Assembly: GCA_037957365.1 (NCBI GenBank)
Contig: JARHVA010000157.1
Coordinates: 5,032,001-5,096,000 of the forward strand
Direction of reading: 5' to 3'
Length of the DNA: 64,000 nucleotides
Source: Torreya grandis
Lineage: Eukaryota; Streptophyta; Pinopsida; Cupressales; Taxaceae
A model generated the notes under the pieces. It was not told where the DNA came from, did no database searches, and was given only the letters and a program-made list of their open reading frames with translations. Every line of letters begins with the position of its first letter. Position 1 is the stretch's first letter. The translations under genes and the position numbers were made by a program. Shown piece after piece: positions 25,430 through 35,800 of this stretch.

Positions 25430-25600
25430 AGAGGGGTTAGTGATCCTATGGGTTGGTGCTCACAAATATTTGGAAGGGGTTAATGCTCCTGTGGGTTGGT
25501 GCTCACAAATAGTTTCTATGTTGATGCTTGGTAAAGGGGTTGGTGCTCCTGCAAGTTGGTGCTTACGAACTTTGTAATTTGAGTTGGTGCTCATTTATAT
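25430..25600 (+). repeat. GGTTGGTGCTC tandem repeats in copia-1 LTR
   Basis: Variants of GGGTTGGTGCTCnnnnAA recur about six times in 170 bases, for example GGGTTGGTGCTCACAAATA near 25449 and again near 25492, then GGGGTTGGTGCTCCTG near 25537. The copy number differs between the two LTRs (matching region 31720-31850). The block lies downstream of the TATA box, so it would be transcribed in R/U5. Confidence 0.75.
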
Positions 25601-25815
25601 ACTTGAAATTGTTCTTCATGGTTTTTCCTACTTTGGGTTTCCACATAACAATTTGGTCTCTCTCTCTCTCTCTTGTGTGGTGCATGATATTGTTTCAATT
25701 TTATTGCATATCTTGAATTTGTGATTAAGTGGTTAAAGAAAATAAATAATATTAAGTAAAAGATATATAATATACTGATTCACCTCCCCTCTTAGTATAT
25801 TTTGTGTTTAATAAT

Positions 25816-25827
25816 TGGTATCAGAGC
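25816..25827 (+). other. copia-1 primer-binding site
   Basis: TGGTATCAGAGC is an exact match to the plant initiator-Met primer-binding site used by most Copia elements. Confidence 0.92.
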
Positions 25828-25878
25828 ATGTTCCTTTTTAAAAGTTTTATAGCTTAAACGTAGATCAAGAAAAGCATA

Positions 25879-27720
25879 ATGACTGGATCACAAGAAGGTT
25901 TTTCTACAAATAAGGGACCTTTATTTGATGGGACAAATTATGATTTTTGGAGCATAAGGATGAGGACTTATTTGATGGCTCTTGGATTTGACATTTGACA
26001 AGCAGTGATGGAGGAATATGAAGAGCCATAGACACCTGTAACTACTTCAGCGAAAAATAACGCAAGTGAAAATAATGCTAAAGCTTTAAATTCTATTTTA
26101 TGTGAATCAAAATTTGTTAAAGTTAAGTAATGTAAATATGCTCATGAAACTTGGCTTGAGAATATTTACAAAGGTGATGAAAAGGTTCAACAAGCTAAGT
26201 TTTAGACTTTCAGAAGATAGTTTGAGAGTTTGAATATAGAAGAGGAAGAAAATATAACAAGTTACCTTTTATGGGTTGATCAAATAGTTAATCAGATTCA
26301 AGGTCTTGGAGAAAATTTAGAAGAATCAATCAAGGTACAAATTTTTTTGAGATCTCTATGATTGAGATATGATACAAAATTTTTGACAATTGAAGAGATG
26401 AATAATTTAGCTAAGATAAATATGGATGAGCTACATGGTATTCTTATGACATATGAGATACAAACTAAAAAAGAGAAACCCTCAAAGAGAGAAGCTACTT
26501 TTAAAACATCAAAGAAAGAGAAGGCTAAGATTCAAAAATCAAGTGACAATTTTAGTGATGATGAAGATGACAATGGAGCTCTATTCATTCACAAGTTAAA
26601 AAAAGGCATAGGTAAATATCAAGGAAAATTACCTTTTACATGTTTTAATTTTGGAAAGATTGGACATTTTGTAGCTAAGTGCCCAGATAAGGGTAATGGT
26701 GATGATGAAGGAAAGTCTACATACAAAAAGAATTTCAAAGGAAAATTCAAGAAGGGATTTGAGAAGAAGAGTTTGTATTCTAAATATCCTATCTTAGCCA
26801 AAGATAGTAGAGTCAGTGATTTAGAAGAAGAGATTCTATTCATGGCCATACATAAAGATGCCTCCACAAGCAAAAGTACAAATAATCATGAAGAAGAACA
26901 AGATGAAGCCAAAGTGAATCTATAAGGAGAACTTGTTTGTGCCTTAGAAGAGTTAAAATATCTTGAAGAAAAGAATCAAAGATTGAAGCTCTAGATTAAG
27001 AAAAATGAAAAGGAGTCAAAGGCAATAATTGAAGATCTATGAACACACTTTGAAGAATCCAAGAAGAATGAAAAAGATCTAACAACACAGTTGCAAAAAT
27101 TAAGTGAAGAATGTGAAAGGTATGTAATTGAAATTTTTTATTTAAAATTAGATCTTGAGAAAATAAATAAAGAAATCAATGATAGAGTAGCTAATGATTC
27201 AAAATTTGATAATAGCACTATTATGTTGAATAAGATATTATAAAGTCAAAGATGAATGTCAGATACAACATGTATTGGATTTGAAAAAATGAAAGGGGAG
27301 GCCAATAATTTCATAGATAAGGTTAACATAGAAAAAAGAAAGAGCTATGTTGAAGCTCTTACAAAAGAGAAAATAAAAAGGGAAGAAGTTAAGAATACAA
27401 AGGACATCTCAAACAAAGAAGGCTGGAAGTAATAGAGCTACAAAAGGTAATCAGGTCAGAGATACACAAATAGGTCTTATTTTTATGGTTACTATTTTCA
27501 TTTTAATAGATATGGTCATAAGAAAATATAATGTCAAAAAAGGGCTAACAATTTTAGAAATAAGGAGAAGGAAACTCATGTAGAGTCAAGTAGAAGCCAC
27601 AACTCTTTTACTCCTATATTAAGCTTTAATGAAGAGGTCATAATATGTTACAAGTATAATAACTTTAGACACATAGCCTAGTATTGTAGAAGCGTGTTCA
27701 AATTAATCAAGGACTAAAGT
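25879..27720 (+). pseudogene. gag: copia-1 gag (degenerate)
   Basis: Nucleocapsid precursor. The start is at 25879 (MTGSQEGFSTNKG). LFDGTNYDFWSIRMRTYL at about 25920 is the conserved beginning of copia gag (DUF4219/UBN2 families). An open stretch of 187 codons at 26362-26925 carries the zinc knuckle CFNFGKIGHFVAKC (26641-26682), whose second Cys is Phe. A Lys/Glu-rich, predicted coiled-coil region follows (about 26930-27410). Two further worn knuckles are visible: one near 27480-27535 has lost its leading Cys residues, and CYKYNNFRHIA-stop-YC lies at 27646-27687. Stops occur at several expected Gln codons. Confidence 0.88.
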
Positions 27721-28370
27721 TTTGAGCCTCTATTCATCAATAAGAAAGTTCAAATAGGTTCATGACAGAAGAAACAACCTGAAAAGTCTATGTTGGTCCA
27801 AACATATTTGCATGCAAGAAATGAAGAAAAGCCATGGTTCATTGATAGTGGATATTTGAGGCACATGGAAAGAGACAAGAGCAAGTTCATAACTTTGAAT
27901 AATATCAATGGTGTTATAATGAAATTCAGAGATAATACTACTACCAAAATTGCCAAAAAAGGTACACTAAATTTGGATAATGGTAGAACTAAAACTAAAA
28001 ATGTTTTGTATGTAGAAGGTCTTAAGAATTATATTTTGAGTGTAATTTAAATGTGTGATTAGGGAAACATACTAAATTTTTATGCAGAGAGTTATGAAAT
28101 TAGGAGAAAATATTCAAATGTGTTGGTTGCATATGCTCAGAGAACAATAAATAATTTGTATATGTTATTATACATCAAAGGTCAAAGATGTTGTTTGAGT
28201 CAGATTGAAAAAAGTTGGCTATGGCATAGGAGAATGGGACTCATAATTTTTGACAATCTTGTCAACATCAACAAGAAACAAGCAGTCAAAAATCTTCCAA
28301 AGATTACAAAGCCATCCAACATGCTTTGTGAACCTTTTCAGCATGGGAAGTAGGCTAGAAGGTGGTTCAA
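27720..28370 (+). pseudogene. copia-1 protease and GAG-pre-integrase (degenerate)
   Basis: PWFIDSGYLRHMERDKSKF at 27835-27890 is the copia protease active-site region, with DSG (catalytic Asp) kept. The family usually has DSGCS.HM, so the Cys is changed. GTLNLDNG and KNVLYVEGLKNYILSV follow. The GAG-pre-integrase block LWHRRMGLIIFDNL (about 28220-28260) comes next, with His kept. Two segments of 86 and 77 codons are open. The protease centre itself is not destroyed, but stops before and after prevent production. Confidence 0.85.
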
Positions 28371-29120
28371 AATAAATGAATACTCAACCAATTAGATGTT
28401 AGAGCTTGTTCACACTGATTTGTGTGGACCTATGAGATATCATATTACTCAAGGTGATAAATATTTCATGTTGCTTATTAATGATTTTTTATGTATGACT
28501 TGGGTAATATTTTTAAAGAAAAAATTAGAAGCTTTCAGACATTTCAAAGCATTAGTTGAGAATGAAATGGTTTGAATATTAAGCACCTAAGATCATATTG
28601 AGGAAGAGAATTAACATCATATTAGTTTATTGAGTTTTGTGAAGACCATAGAATAAAGAGACATTATTTAGTAGCTAGAACTCCACAATAAAATGGAGTA
28701 GTTGAATGGAGAAATAGAATAGTTTAAGAGATGGTGAGGACAATGCTAAATGAATCCAAGATGCCAAATAAATATTGGAGAGAAGAAGTTGGTAAAATAA
28801 TGCATACTATAATAGAGAATGATTGAGAGTCAATAGTGACAAGACTCTTTATGAGCTATAGAAAGATAAATCAGCTCCAGTTGATTATTTCAAATTTTTT
28901 GGTAGCAAATGCTTCATAAAAAGAACTGATGAAAAATTGGGTAAGTTTGAATTTAGAGCAGATGAAGGTATATTTATTGGTTATTCTTTCAAAAGTAAAG
29001 CTTATAAATGTTATAACAAAATAACCAAGAAAATATTTGAAAGTGCAAGTGCCAGGATAAAATAAGATGGAGCACAAAGAATCAATGATCTAATAGACAT
29101 TCCTGAAATCATTGAAGAGG
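28370..29120 (+). pseudogene. copia-1 integrase (degenerate)
   Basis: The copia integrase core. LELVHTDLCGPM at about 28402-28440 keeps the first catalytic Asp. Where the family has LRSD.G.EF, this copy has LRSY-stop-GRELTS (about 28590), so the second Asp is lost. NGVVEWRNRIV at about 28695-28730 keeps the Glu, and a Gln just before it is a stop. The later block GYSFKSKAYKCYN (about 28980) belongs to the integrase C-terminal region, and an acidic linker follows (EEDFEESDEDEE, about 29120). Confidence 0.85.
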
Positions 29121-30300
29121 AAGATTTTGAAGAATCAGATGAAGATGAGGAGAAAAAAGACACCAAAACCCATCCGAATATGTCTAGAGAAATAATAATG
29201 AAAGTGACATCATCAAGACATAAATGAAGGAATTCACACTAGAAGAATGATGGTAAGTGAATCTGAGCAAGTTAATTTCTCTTTGTTATGTAAAACTTAG
29301 CCTATAACTTTTTTAGAAGCTAAACATGATAAGTATTGGGTTAAGGGAATGGATGAATAATTAAATCAGATGAAAAAGAATGATACTTGGAAATTATTGT
29401 CTAGACCAAAATATCACAATGTGATAGGAATAAAATGGGTTTACAGAAATAAGTTGAATATAAATGGAGAAGTGACTAAGAATAAAGCAAGAGTAGTATG
29501 TAAAGGATATGCTTAGATTGAGGGAATAGATTTTGAAGAAAATTTTGCACCAGTGGCAAGGATAGAGGCTATTATAATGTTTCTTGCATATGCAATGTTT
29601 AAAAATTTCAAAGTGTTTTAGATGGATGTCAAATCTGCCTTCCTAAACAGGAATCTAGCAAAAGAGGTCTACATTGAGTAGCCTAAGGGATTTATTAGCC
29701 ATGTAAGTAGATTAAAGAAAGCACTGTATGGATTGAAATAAGCTCCTATAACTTGGTATGTAAGACTTGATAAGTACCTGTAAAATCAAGGTTCTAAGAG
29801 AGGATTTATTGACAATAATCTCTACATCAAAACATAAGGTGAGCATCAATTGATTGTTGTGGTATATGTTGATGACATATTTTTTGGAGGAAACATTGAA
29901 AAGATGAAAAAATAATTTTTTGATAATATGTAAAAAGAATTTGAGATGTCTTTCGTTTGAGAATTGTCATTTTTCTTAGGATTACAAATATTTCAATCAG
30001 ATAAAAAATTTTCATATCTCAAAATAAATATGCCAAGGAAATATTGAATAAATTTGGTTTTGAAGATTGTGCACTAGTTGGCACACCAATGAGTATAGGA
30101 AATAAGGTGAGCAAGGATGAAGATTCACTTATTACAGATCAATCTTTATATAGATCTATGATTGTTAGTCTTTTATATTTGACAACATCGAGGCCAGACG
30201 TCATGCATGTAGTAGGTATGGTTTCAAGATATTAGTTAGCTCCAAAATATAGTCATGTTTAGTTGGTGAAGAAAATATTTTGATATATCAAAGGGACATT
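29120..30300 (+). pseudogene. pol: copia-1 reverse transcriptase (degenerate, catalytic box intact)
   Basis: Copia RT. GIKWVYRNKLNINGEV (29425-29475), ARVVCKGYA-stop, [22 protein letters not shown] and ALYGLK-stop-AP occur in family order. The catalytic YVDD at 29865-29876 is intact. Four or more in-frame stops replace expected Gln residues: Q.EGIDFEE, Q.MDVKSAF, E-Q.PKGF and LKQAP all have TAA or TAG. A frameshift near 30000 moves the frame. The enzyme cannot be made, although most of its conserved residues are legible. Confidence 0.92.
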
Positions 30301-30820
30301 AGATTATGGATTATGGTATCCCACAAGTAGAGATTTCACTTTAGTTGCTTATACATATTCAGATTGCGCAGGCTACTGGGATGACAAAAAAAATACAAGT
30401 GGAGGAGCTTTCTTCCTCAGTGATAGCTTAGTATCATGGCTAAGTAAAAAGAAAAATTTAGTATCACTTTCTACAACTGAAGTAGAATATATTGCATCAA
30501 TATTGTGTTGTACTGAAGTGCTTTGGATAAAGCAAACTTTGGAAGATATCAAGGTAAAATATGATGAACCTATTTTTATTTTTTGTGACAACACAAGTGC
30601 TATTAATATTTCAAAGAATCTAGTGATGCATTCAAGAACAAAACATATTCCCATTAGATATCACTTTTTGAGAGAGCGAGTTATAAATCAACAAGTTAAG
30701 ATTGAATATATCAGGACTATAGAGTAGATTGCAGATATTTTTACAAATGCACTACCAAAAGACATATTTGAGTATCTATGGGAAAAGTTGGGAGTAATTT
30801 CTTTTACTTCCTGCCATTGA
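30300..30820 (+). pseudogene. copia-1 RNase H (largely readable)
   Basis: Ribonuclease H of Copia type. YSDCAGYWDDKKNTSGGAFF (about 30355-30415), LSTTEVEYIA (about 30470) and FCDNTSAINISKN (30583) keep the Asp-Glu-Asp catalytic residues. HSRTKHIPIRYHFLRE is the usual C-terminal motif. The polyprotein ends SFTSCH-TGA at 30820. One stop interrupts the last part (IE-stop-IADIFTNAL). This is the best-preserved enzyme domain in the window. Confidence 0.9.
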
Positions 30821-31069
30821 GGATCAACATCAGTTGAGGGGGAGCTAAGTGTTAGCTCCAAGATAGACCCTTTGCCATTGATGTTAAAGGGGAAGAAGAA
30901 CCTAAACATGTATAGGTACAAGTGCAAAAATTGTTATAGGGAATAAGTACAAGTTGCTATAGTAAGGGGGAGTTACTGTATGTTTTTCAAATGATAGTAT
31001 GTGTAGGTTGATATGTGCAGTATAAGTTTTAAGATGTGGTAGTTTTAGTTTGGGGTTGCTATCAATGAC
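30821..31069 (+). other. copia-1 3' untranslated region
   Basis: Noncoding sequence between the pol stop and the polypurine tract. No envelope-like reading frame follows pol, so the extra ORF of some SIRE-type elements is absent or lost. Confidence 0.7.
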
Positions 31070-31080
31070 AAAGGGGGAGA
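31070..31080 (+). other. copia-1 polypurine tract
   Basis: AAAGGGGGAGA sits immediately before the 3' LTR, the standard plus-strand priming site. Confidence 0.9.
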
Positions 31081-31081
31081 T

Positions 31082-32097
31082 TCTTGAAAATATTGTAATT
31101 GATGTCAAAGGTCTAGCATTGGTGACCCATTACATTTAATGGTGTTTTTAATATTCATATCTTGGCTAATATGTGTTAATATTTATTTAATATTAACGAA
31201 AATATTTTTGATTGCATATAAGTCAAAGAGGGCCCATGGAGAAGTAAAAGAGTCACAAGGTAAAGACAAATGAGGAATGGGATGAATTTTCTCATGAAGA
31301 GTCATATTGAGGAATTTTAAGAGCCACCATGTGAAGATTAAAGAGGGTATGGTGCATTTTTCCATGAAGGGACACTTGAGGAATACAAAAAGTCACCAAG
31401 ATAAAGACAAAAGAGGAAAGGATGCATTTGCTTATGAAGGGTCACCATGTGACTTTTTAAATGCAAGGATATGAAGGGTCATGCAAGTTTGACACAATTT
31501 TCCATGAGGATTGAAGGGTCATAAAGGGTGAATGCCAAAGGTCATTTGGAAAGCTATAAATAAAGGCTTGAGAAGCCATTTGTAATATGTAAGAGAGTGC
31601 ATAGTTTTGTAATTATTTTGTATAAGAAAAGAGGAGATCAAAGCAGGAGAGATTGTAGATTTATATCATTTGTTGAGTAAGAAACATTGAGAGATAGTTA
31701 TGTTTTATACACAAGAGGGGTTGGTGCTCATAAATATTTTCAAGGGTTGGTGCTCACAAGTAGTTGCTGTGTTGGTGCTCAACAAAAGGGTTGGTGCTCC
31801 TACAAGTTGGTGCTTGTGAACTTTGCAATTTGAGTTGGTGTTCATTCATATACTTGAGATTTTTCTCCATGGTTTTTACCAATTTAGGTTTCCATGTAAA
31901 AATTTGGGGTCTCTCTCTCAGTTTCCACGTAAAAATTTGGTGTCTCTCTCTCTCTCTTGTGTGGTGCATGTCATTGTTTTAATTTTATTGTATATCTTGA
32001 ATGTGTGATTAAGTGGTTAAAGAAAAGAAATCAGATTAAGTAAAAGATATATAATATACTGATTCACCCCTCCTCTCAGTATATATCATGTTTAAAA
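31082..32097 (+). repeat. copia-1 3' LTR
   Basis: Partner of 24789-25813. It starts TCTTGAAAATATTG, where the canonical TG has become TC, and ends CATGTTTAAAA. It contains a TATA box at 31555 and a near-duplicate of TTTCCA(C/T)GTAAAAATTTGG at 31888 and 31921 that the 5' LTR lacks. Confidence 0.93.
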
Positions 32098-33259
32098 ATT
32101 AGTGCTTGATACTTGTTGAGGTTAGCTTAGTCAACGTTTCTACCACACTCTCTCCATTTTGTGAGCAACCTAAGTTTGAACACTCACTATTTCGAGAGCA
32201 ACCTAAGTTTGAATGCTCTTGCCATTTTTCAAACAACCTAAGTTTGAATGCTCTCATTTTTTTGTGAGCTTGAACCATTTAGTGTCTCATCATTCTTGAT
32301 CGAGTTGAGATACTTCAAAAATTCCAAAAACATTTGTAAAATTGGTAGAAAATAACAAAAACATTGACCACTTATTTGCCTTAAGGATTCTAGGAACCCT
32401 TACTAAGTTACAAGAAAATCACTTATTTCTTAGTTTCTCCATCCTTTTTGGCCTTTTTCTCTCATGCACTTTTTGTTTTGCAAGACCATTCCTATTATTC
32501 TATCACATCCATTCTATTTGTTTTCATTGGTTATCACATTCTTCCCATTCCTTGGGAGAACTACATTTGGCCAAAAGTTTTTTATTAGATATTACATCCA
32601 TGAAACTATGTAAGTAGCGTCCACTTTCCTAGTGCATATGGAGATAACACAGCCACCCCCTTTCATTTATTTTATTCTCCCATTTTGTTCATCTGTTAAG
32701 TTGTCACCTATTTTCTAAGGGCAATGTTTGTATGGTTTCTATTACATTATTTTTTTGTTTCTACTTATTTTGTTTGTTTATTTGCCTATTTGTTTGCTTT
32801 TAACATTGTTGCCTTGATTCAATCTATGTGTGTTAATTGGGTGATTCCTTATGCACACCTATACTTGAATCTATCCATGTTCATTTTTTTACATTGTCAT
32901 CATGGTTTCTATCATTGGTGCATTGTTTTGTATTGAGTATTGGATTGTGGGAGTCAGTCCTTATACATATTTCAACCAAGTCCTCATGATCTTATACCAT
33001 GATGCCTATTGACACGTGCTATAACAAACCTTAGCTTCAAGATGTCTATTCAATAATGGCGGCATCAACATCTCTTTAACATTGATACCCTGATTCAATC
33101 CCAATCATATTACAAATAGAGTAATTAACCACTAAAGAATTTCAACTTTTATTAGTTCGAATGAGAATCTCCCTGCTAGTAGGTTGTTCTAATTCATCAT
33201 TACCCTCTGTGTTAAGTTATCATCATCCTCACCCAAGTTTGTCATGTTTCCATAATCAG

Positions 33260-33600
33260 GGTCCAATGATTATAATTACCTATCGGAAAATCATTGCACA
33301 CTATCCCACCTATATTTTTCAATGATTATAACCACCTTTGGGTAAATCATTATGTTATCACCACTTTAATTTTTCTACCCATATAGGTGCATGTTATTAT
33401 CTTATTTGTCTATCCTAACTAGGGCAGCTCCATCTTCTCAATGATTATAACCGGCTTTGGACAAATCATTATGTTATAATACCATGTTTCCACTATCAGG
33501 GTACAATGCTTATAACTACCTTTGGGCAAACCATTATACACCGTCTCACTTGCATTCCTAGTGATTTTAACTATTTTTTCAAAATCATTGTGTTTTCACC
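33260..33600 (+). repeat. Hairpin repeat array in Tat-1 3' untranslated region
   Basis: Five related units contain AATGATTATAACCACCTTTG or a variant. The inverted arms AATGATT and AATCATT are perfect in three units (33265-33295, 33321-33351, 33440-33470) and worn in two (about 33504 and 33560). The spacings are about 56, 119, 64 and 56 bases, so one unit may be missing. Two more copies lie at 24533 and 24587 on the other side of copia-1, showing that the array belongs to Tat-1 and predates copia-1. Confidence 0.75.
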
Positions 33601-33792
33601 CCATCATCTTTCCTTTCTTTCCCCCCCTCATTTCACTTCTTATCAAGGGACTGTTTGTCGACGTACTTGTGCCAATCATTCCCTTGAAGGGATATCATAT
33701 AGTTAGTTTAGCATAATTATAGTTGTAGGCATACATGACTTTTTCATTCTTTGGGAAGATGTTATTATGCTTATATCTTGCAACACCTTCCC

Positions 33793-33806
33793 AAATAGGG
33801 GCAAAC
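33793..33806 (+). other. Tat-1 polypurine tract
   Basis: AAATAGGGGCAAAC directly precedes the 3' LTR (TGTAGACAC). The purine core AAATAGGGG fits a plus-strand primer. Confidence 0.8.
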
Positions 33807-34929
33807 TGTAGACACTTAAATTTGGCCACCAATGACCTCTAATTAGGATTTTAACTAATTTCCACCTAAAGTGCATAATTGGCCTAAAAACACTCAAATG
33901 CATTAAAAGATTTGAACCTGATATAGTCAAGTGCTGATTTTGGCTAGGGTATCCCTAAATGGGGCAATGCAATTTATGGGCTAGTTAACTTTGATCAAAT
34001 CATTTTGAGTTAAAATGCTAATTTTGTTCTTGGGTGATCTAGATTGCTATTTCCTATCAAATATCTTACACAAGAGATGTGCCTTTGTTATTTTATATTG
34101 GAAACATCTTAAATGGAATAACAGATCCAACATGACATTGACTTCCAATTCCAATCCAATCAAATTTTGGACTAATAACAAGGCATTCTAATCAATTTGA
34201 GTAATTTGTGCACAAAGTGCTTAATCATGCTTAAGAGTTAATAAAACTAAGTTAGAGCCTAATTAATAATTCTATGGAAACTTGTTGAATAATTGTTTTT
34301 AGAAATGAATATTGAATATCTACATCATCAGGTGACCTCATTTCTTGGGAAAGACATCCCTAGGCTATAAATGCCACAGATATAATGATTCATGCCTCTC
34401 ATGTGTCATCAAAACCCTCCATGACTCTTAATTGCTCCTCTATCCCAAATATTGATGATTTTATTTATTAATTTTAATTTCATAATTGGATTAATCCTTT
34501 GGCACACATCTTAATCCTGAGATGGATGGTTCAGGTTGATTCTACCCATTTGTAAAAATCTATAAATAGGAGGCCTTACCACATGAATTTCAAGTCTTGA
34601 TAATGCAATGTTATAATGCACAAATGATTCCAAAAGATATTGAAAATAGTGTTACCATGTGAAGCCAATCCAAAGTCAAAGGTGCCAAGGAGAGATGGAG
34701 GTAGCCAAGCTTTCATTGATGCAGACTTCATGTGCACAAGTCGAGCAAGCCACTACAAAAGAATTTGGAGCATCCAAGGAAGGTGAAGGATTCTTGTTTT
34801 TTTATTAATCTCACCCTAGTAACTAGGCATGAAGGTTTTATTTTAGTGTGTTTTTTGTCAATTTGCTTTGTTCATTTTATCACTAACACAATACTAATCT
34901 CCTCTTCTTAGTCAAATTCCTAGTTCACA
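33807..34929 (+). repeat. Tat-1 3' LTR
   Basis: Partner of 11343-12509. It starts TGTAGACACTTAAATTTGG and ends CCTAGTTCACA, with the TATA box at about 34560. It is followed directly by the target duplication AAATC. Confidence 0.93.
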
Positions 34930-34934
34930 AAATC
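34930..34934 (+). repeat. Tat-1 target-site duplication, right copy
   Basis: AAATC is identical to 11338-11342. From here the polyprotein of element B resumes. Confidence 0.9.
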
Positions 34935-35800
34935 CAATTGATCACTGATCAAATTTACACTACACATATACCAACTAAATAAAACCTTTAGGATACTCTT
35001 ATAATCAAGAAATTCATCTAGATTAAAGGCATTGATTAATATATTACCATTAAAGACTAATTCCATAATTTCATGGTTGACCTTAGGTTCAAACACTTAA
35101 AAAACTAGAAATTGTGGTCTCTAAGTCTAAAAGTTATACAAAAGTCATCATAGAAGAATTAATTGAGGCCAACCTCAATTTGCATGAGGATACTTGGACA
35201 CTCAAATTTGATAAATACAAGTGCCTTAAAGGACCTAGGGTAGCATGTGTCCTTATCAATCCTTTTGGAAAGATAATTCACATAATTTTTTGATTGACCT
35301 TCTATGTTACTAACAACATGGATAAATATGAATCCATCATCTTTAAGATGCAAATAACCATCGATTTAGACATATCCTACTTACATACTTTAGGTGAATC
35401 ATAATTTATATATTAGTAAGACAATGGAATTTATTCAATGAATAACTGAAAACCTTAAAACATATTATGTGATTTATACTAATCTTATTAAGGAGTTTGT
35501 ATCTTTCACCATTGAGACAGTACCATGAGATAAATATGTTATGGTATATTCTCTTTCCTCACTAACTTCTCTTTTCACCCTCAACAAATAGTACATGATA
35601 CATAATTCTTCATCCATATGAGGAAAAATCTATGTACCTTATATCATAAGGATGATTCTATTATATGCGACACATAATATCTCACCACTCAACAAATCTC
35701 ATGGTATAAACACATCATATAATTTATTAGACACCAAAATTATCTTCTAGAGGATAATTCTTCTAAAAACACTAGGCTCTATAAGCAAGACATTAATTTT
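34935..35800 (+). pseudogene. Element B second RNase H (resumes after Tat-1)
   Basis: Continuation of element B pol. DTWTLKFDKYKCLKGPRVA at about 35189-35245 is the beginning of the archaeal-type RNase H of Tat elements, with the Asp of FD kept. VTNNMDKYESIIFKMQ at 35306-35353 matches its TNN..EYE block, with Ala-Glu changed to Asp-Lys. The stretch 34935-35180 is the worn end of the first RNase H. Finding the same extra RNase H as in Tat-1 places element B in the Tat lineage too. The region 35420-35800 is poorly legible. Confidence 0.8.

Larger units (their letters stand above)
24789..25813 (+). repeat. copia-1 5' LTR
   Basis: Direct repeat of 31082-32097. It starts TGTTTAAAATATTG and ends GTGTTTAATA, followed by ATTGGTATCAGAGC. 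It contains a TATA box (25271) and a run of GGTTGGTGCTC repeats (25430-25600). The 3' partner lacks one of these repeat units. The last 80 bases include a (CT)n tract. Confidence 0.93.
24789..32097 (+). mobile_element. copia-1: Ty1/copia retrotransposon, 7.3 kb
   Basis: Direct LTRs of about 1.02 kb, an initiator-Met primer-binding site (TGGTATCAGAGC), gag-PR-IN-RT-RNH in copia order and a polypurine tract are all visible. It sits in the 3' untranslated region of Tat-1 in the same orientation. The flanking pentamers are AGTAG (24784-24788) and ATTAG (32098-32102), 4 of 5 identical. If the borders are moved slightly, TAGTG appears perfectly on both sides. The gag with a long coiled-coil tail and several zinc knuckles suggests the SIRE/Tork/Angela side of Copia, but I do not fix the lineage. 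Confidence 0.93.
32098..33806 (+). other. Tat-1 3' untranslated region, right part
   Basis: Continuation of the Tat-1 untranslated region after copia-1. Near the left end the phrase AACCTAAGTTTGAA(C/T)(G/A)CTC recurs three times (about 32168, 32200, 32238), a short repeat of 30-35 bases. A hairpin-repeat array occupies 33260-33600. No coding sequence is recognised, although open stretches of 70-90 codons occur by chance. Confidence 0.7.
11343..34929 (+). mobile_element. Tat-1: Ty3/gypsy retrotransposon, Tat lineage, about 16.3 kb without its nested copia
   Basis: Two direct LTRs, a primer-binding site, gag-PR-RT-RNH-aRNH-IN remnants, a polypurine tract and a 5-bp target duplication are all present in the right order. 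The second, archaeal-type RNase H (WNLYFDGS at 22549 and TNNMIEYE) is the established mark of the Tat lineage (Ogre and relatives), as is the long noncoding 5' leader. The element lies inside the RNase H region of the related but older element B and itself carries copia-1 in its 3' untranslated region. The LTRs are very similar over their length apart from small indels, so the insertion is younger than element B. The coding region is dead. Confidence 0.93.

Noticed and set aside
26362..26925. A separate 187-codon zinc-knuckle host gene
   Set aside because: It is the middle of copia-1 gag. The reading frame continues upstream to the start at 25879 through a few stops, and the element's LTRs enclose it.
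30821..31069. An envelope-like third ORF after copia-1 pol
   Set aside because: Only about 250 bases separate the pol stop from the polypurine tract and no open frame is present.
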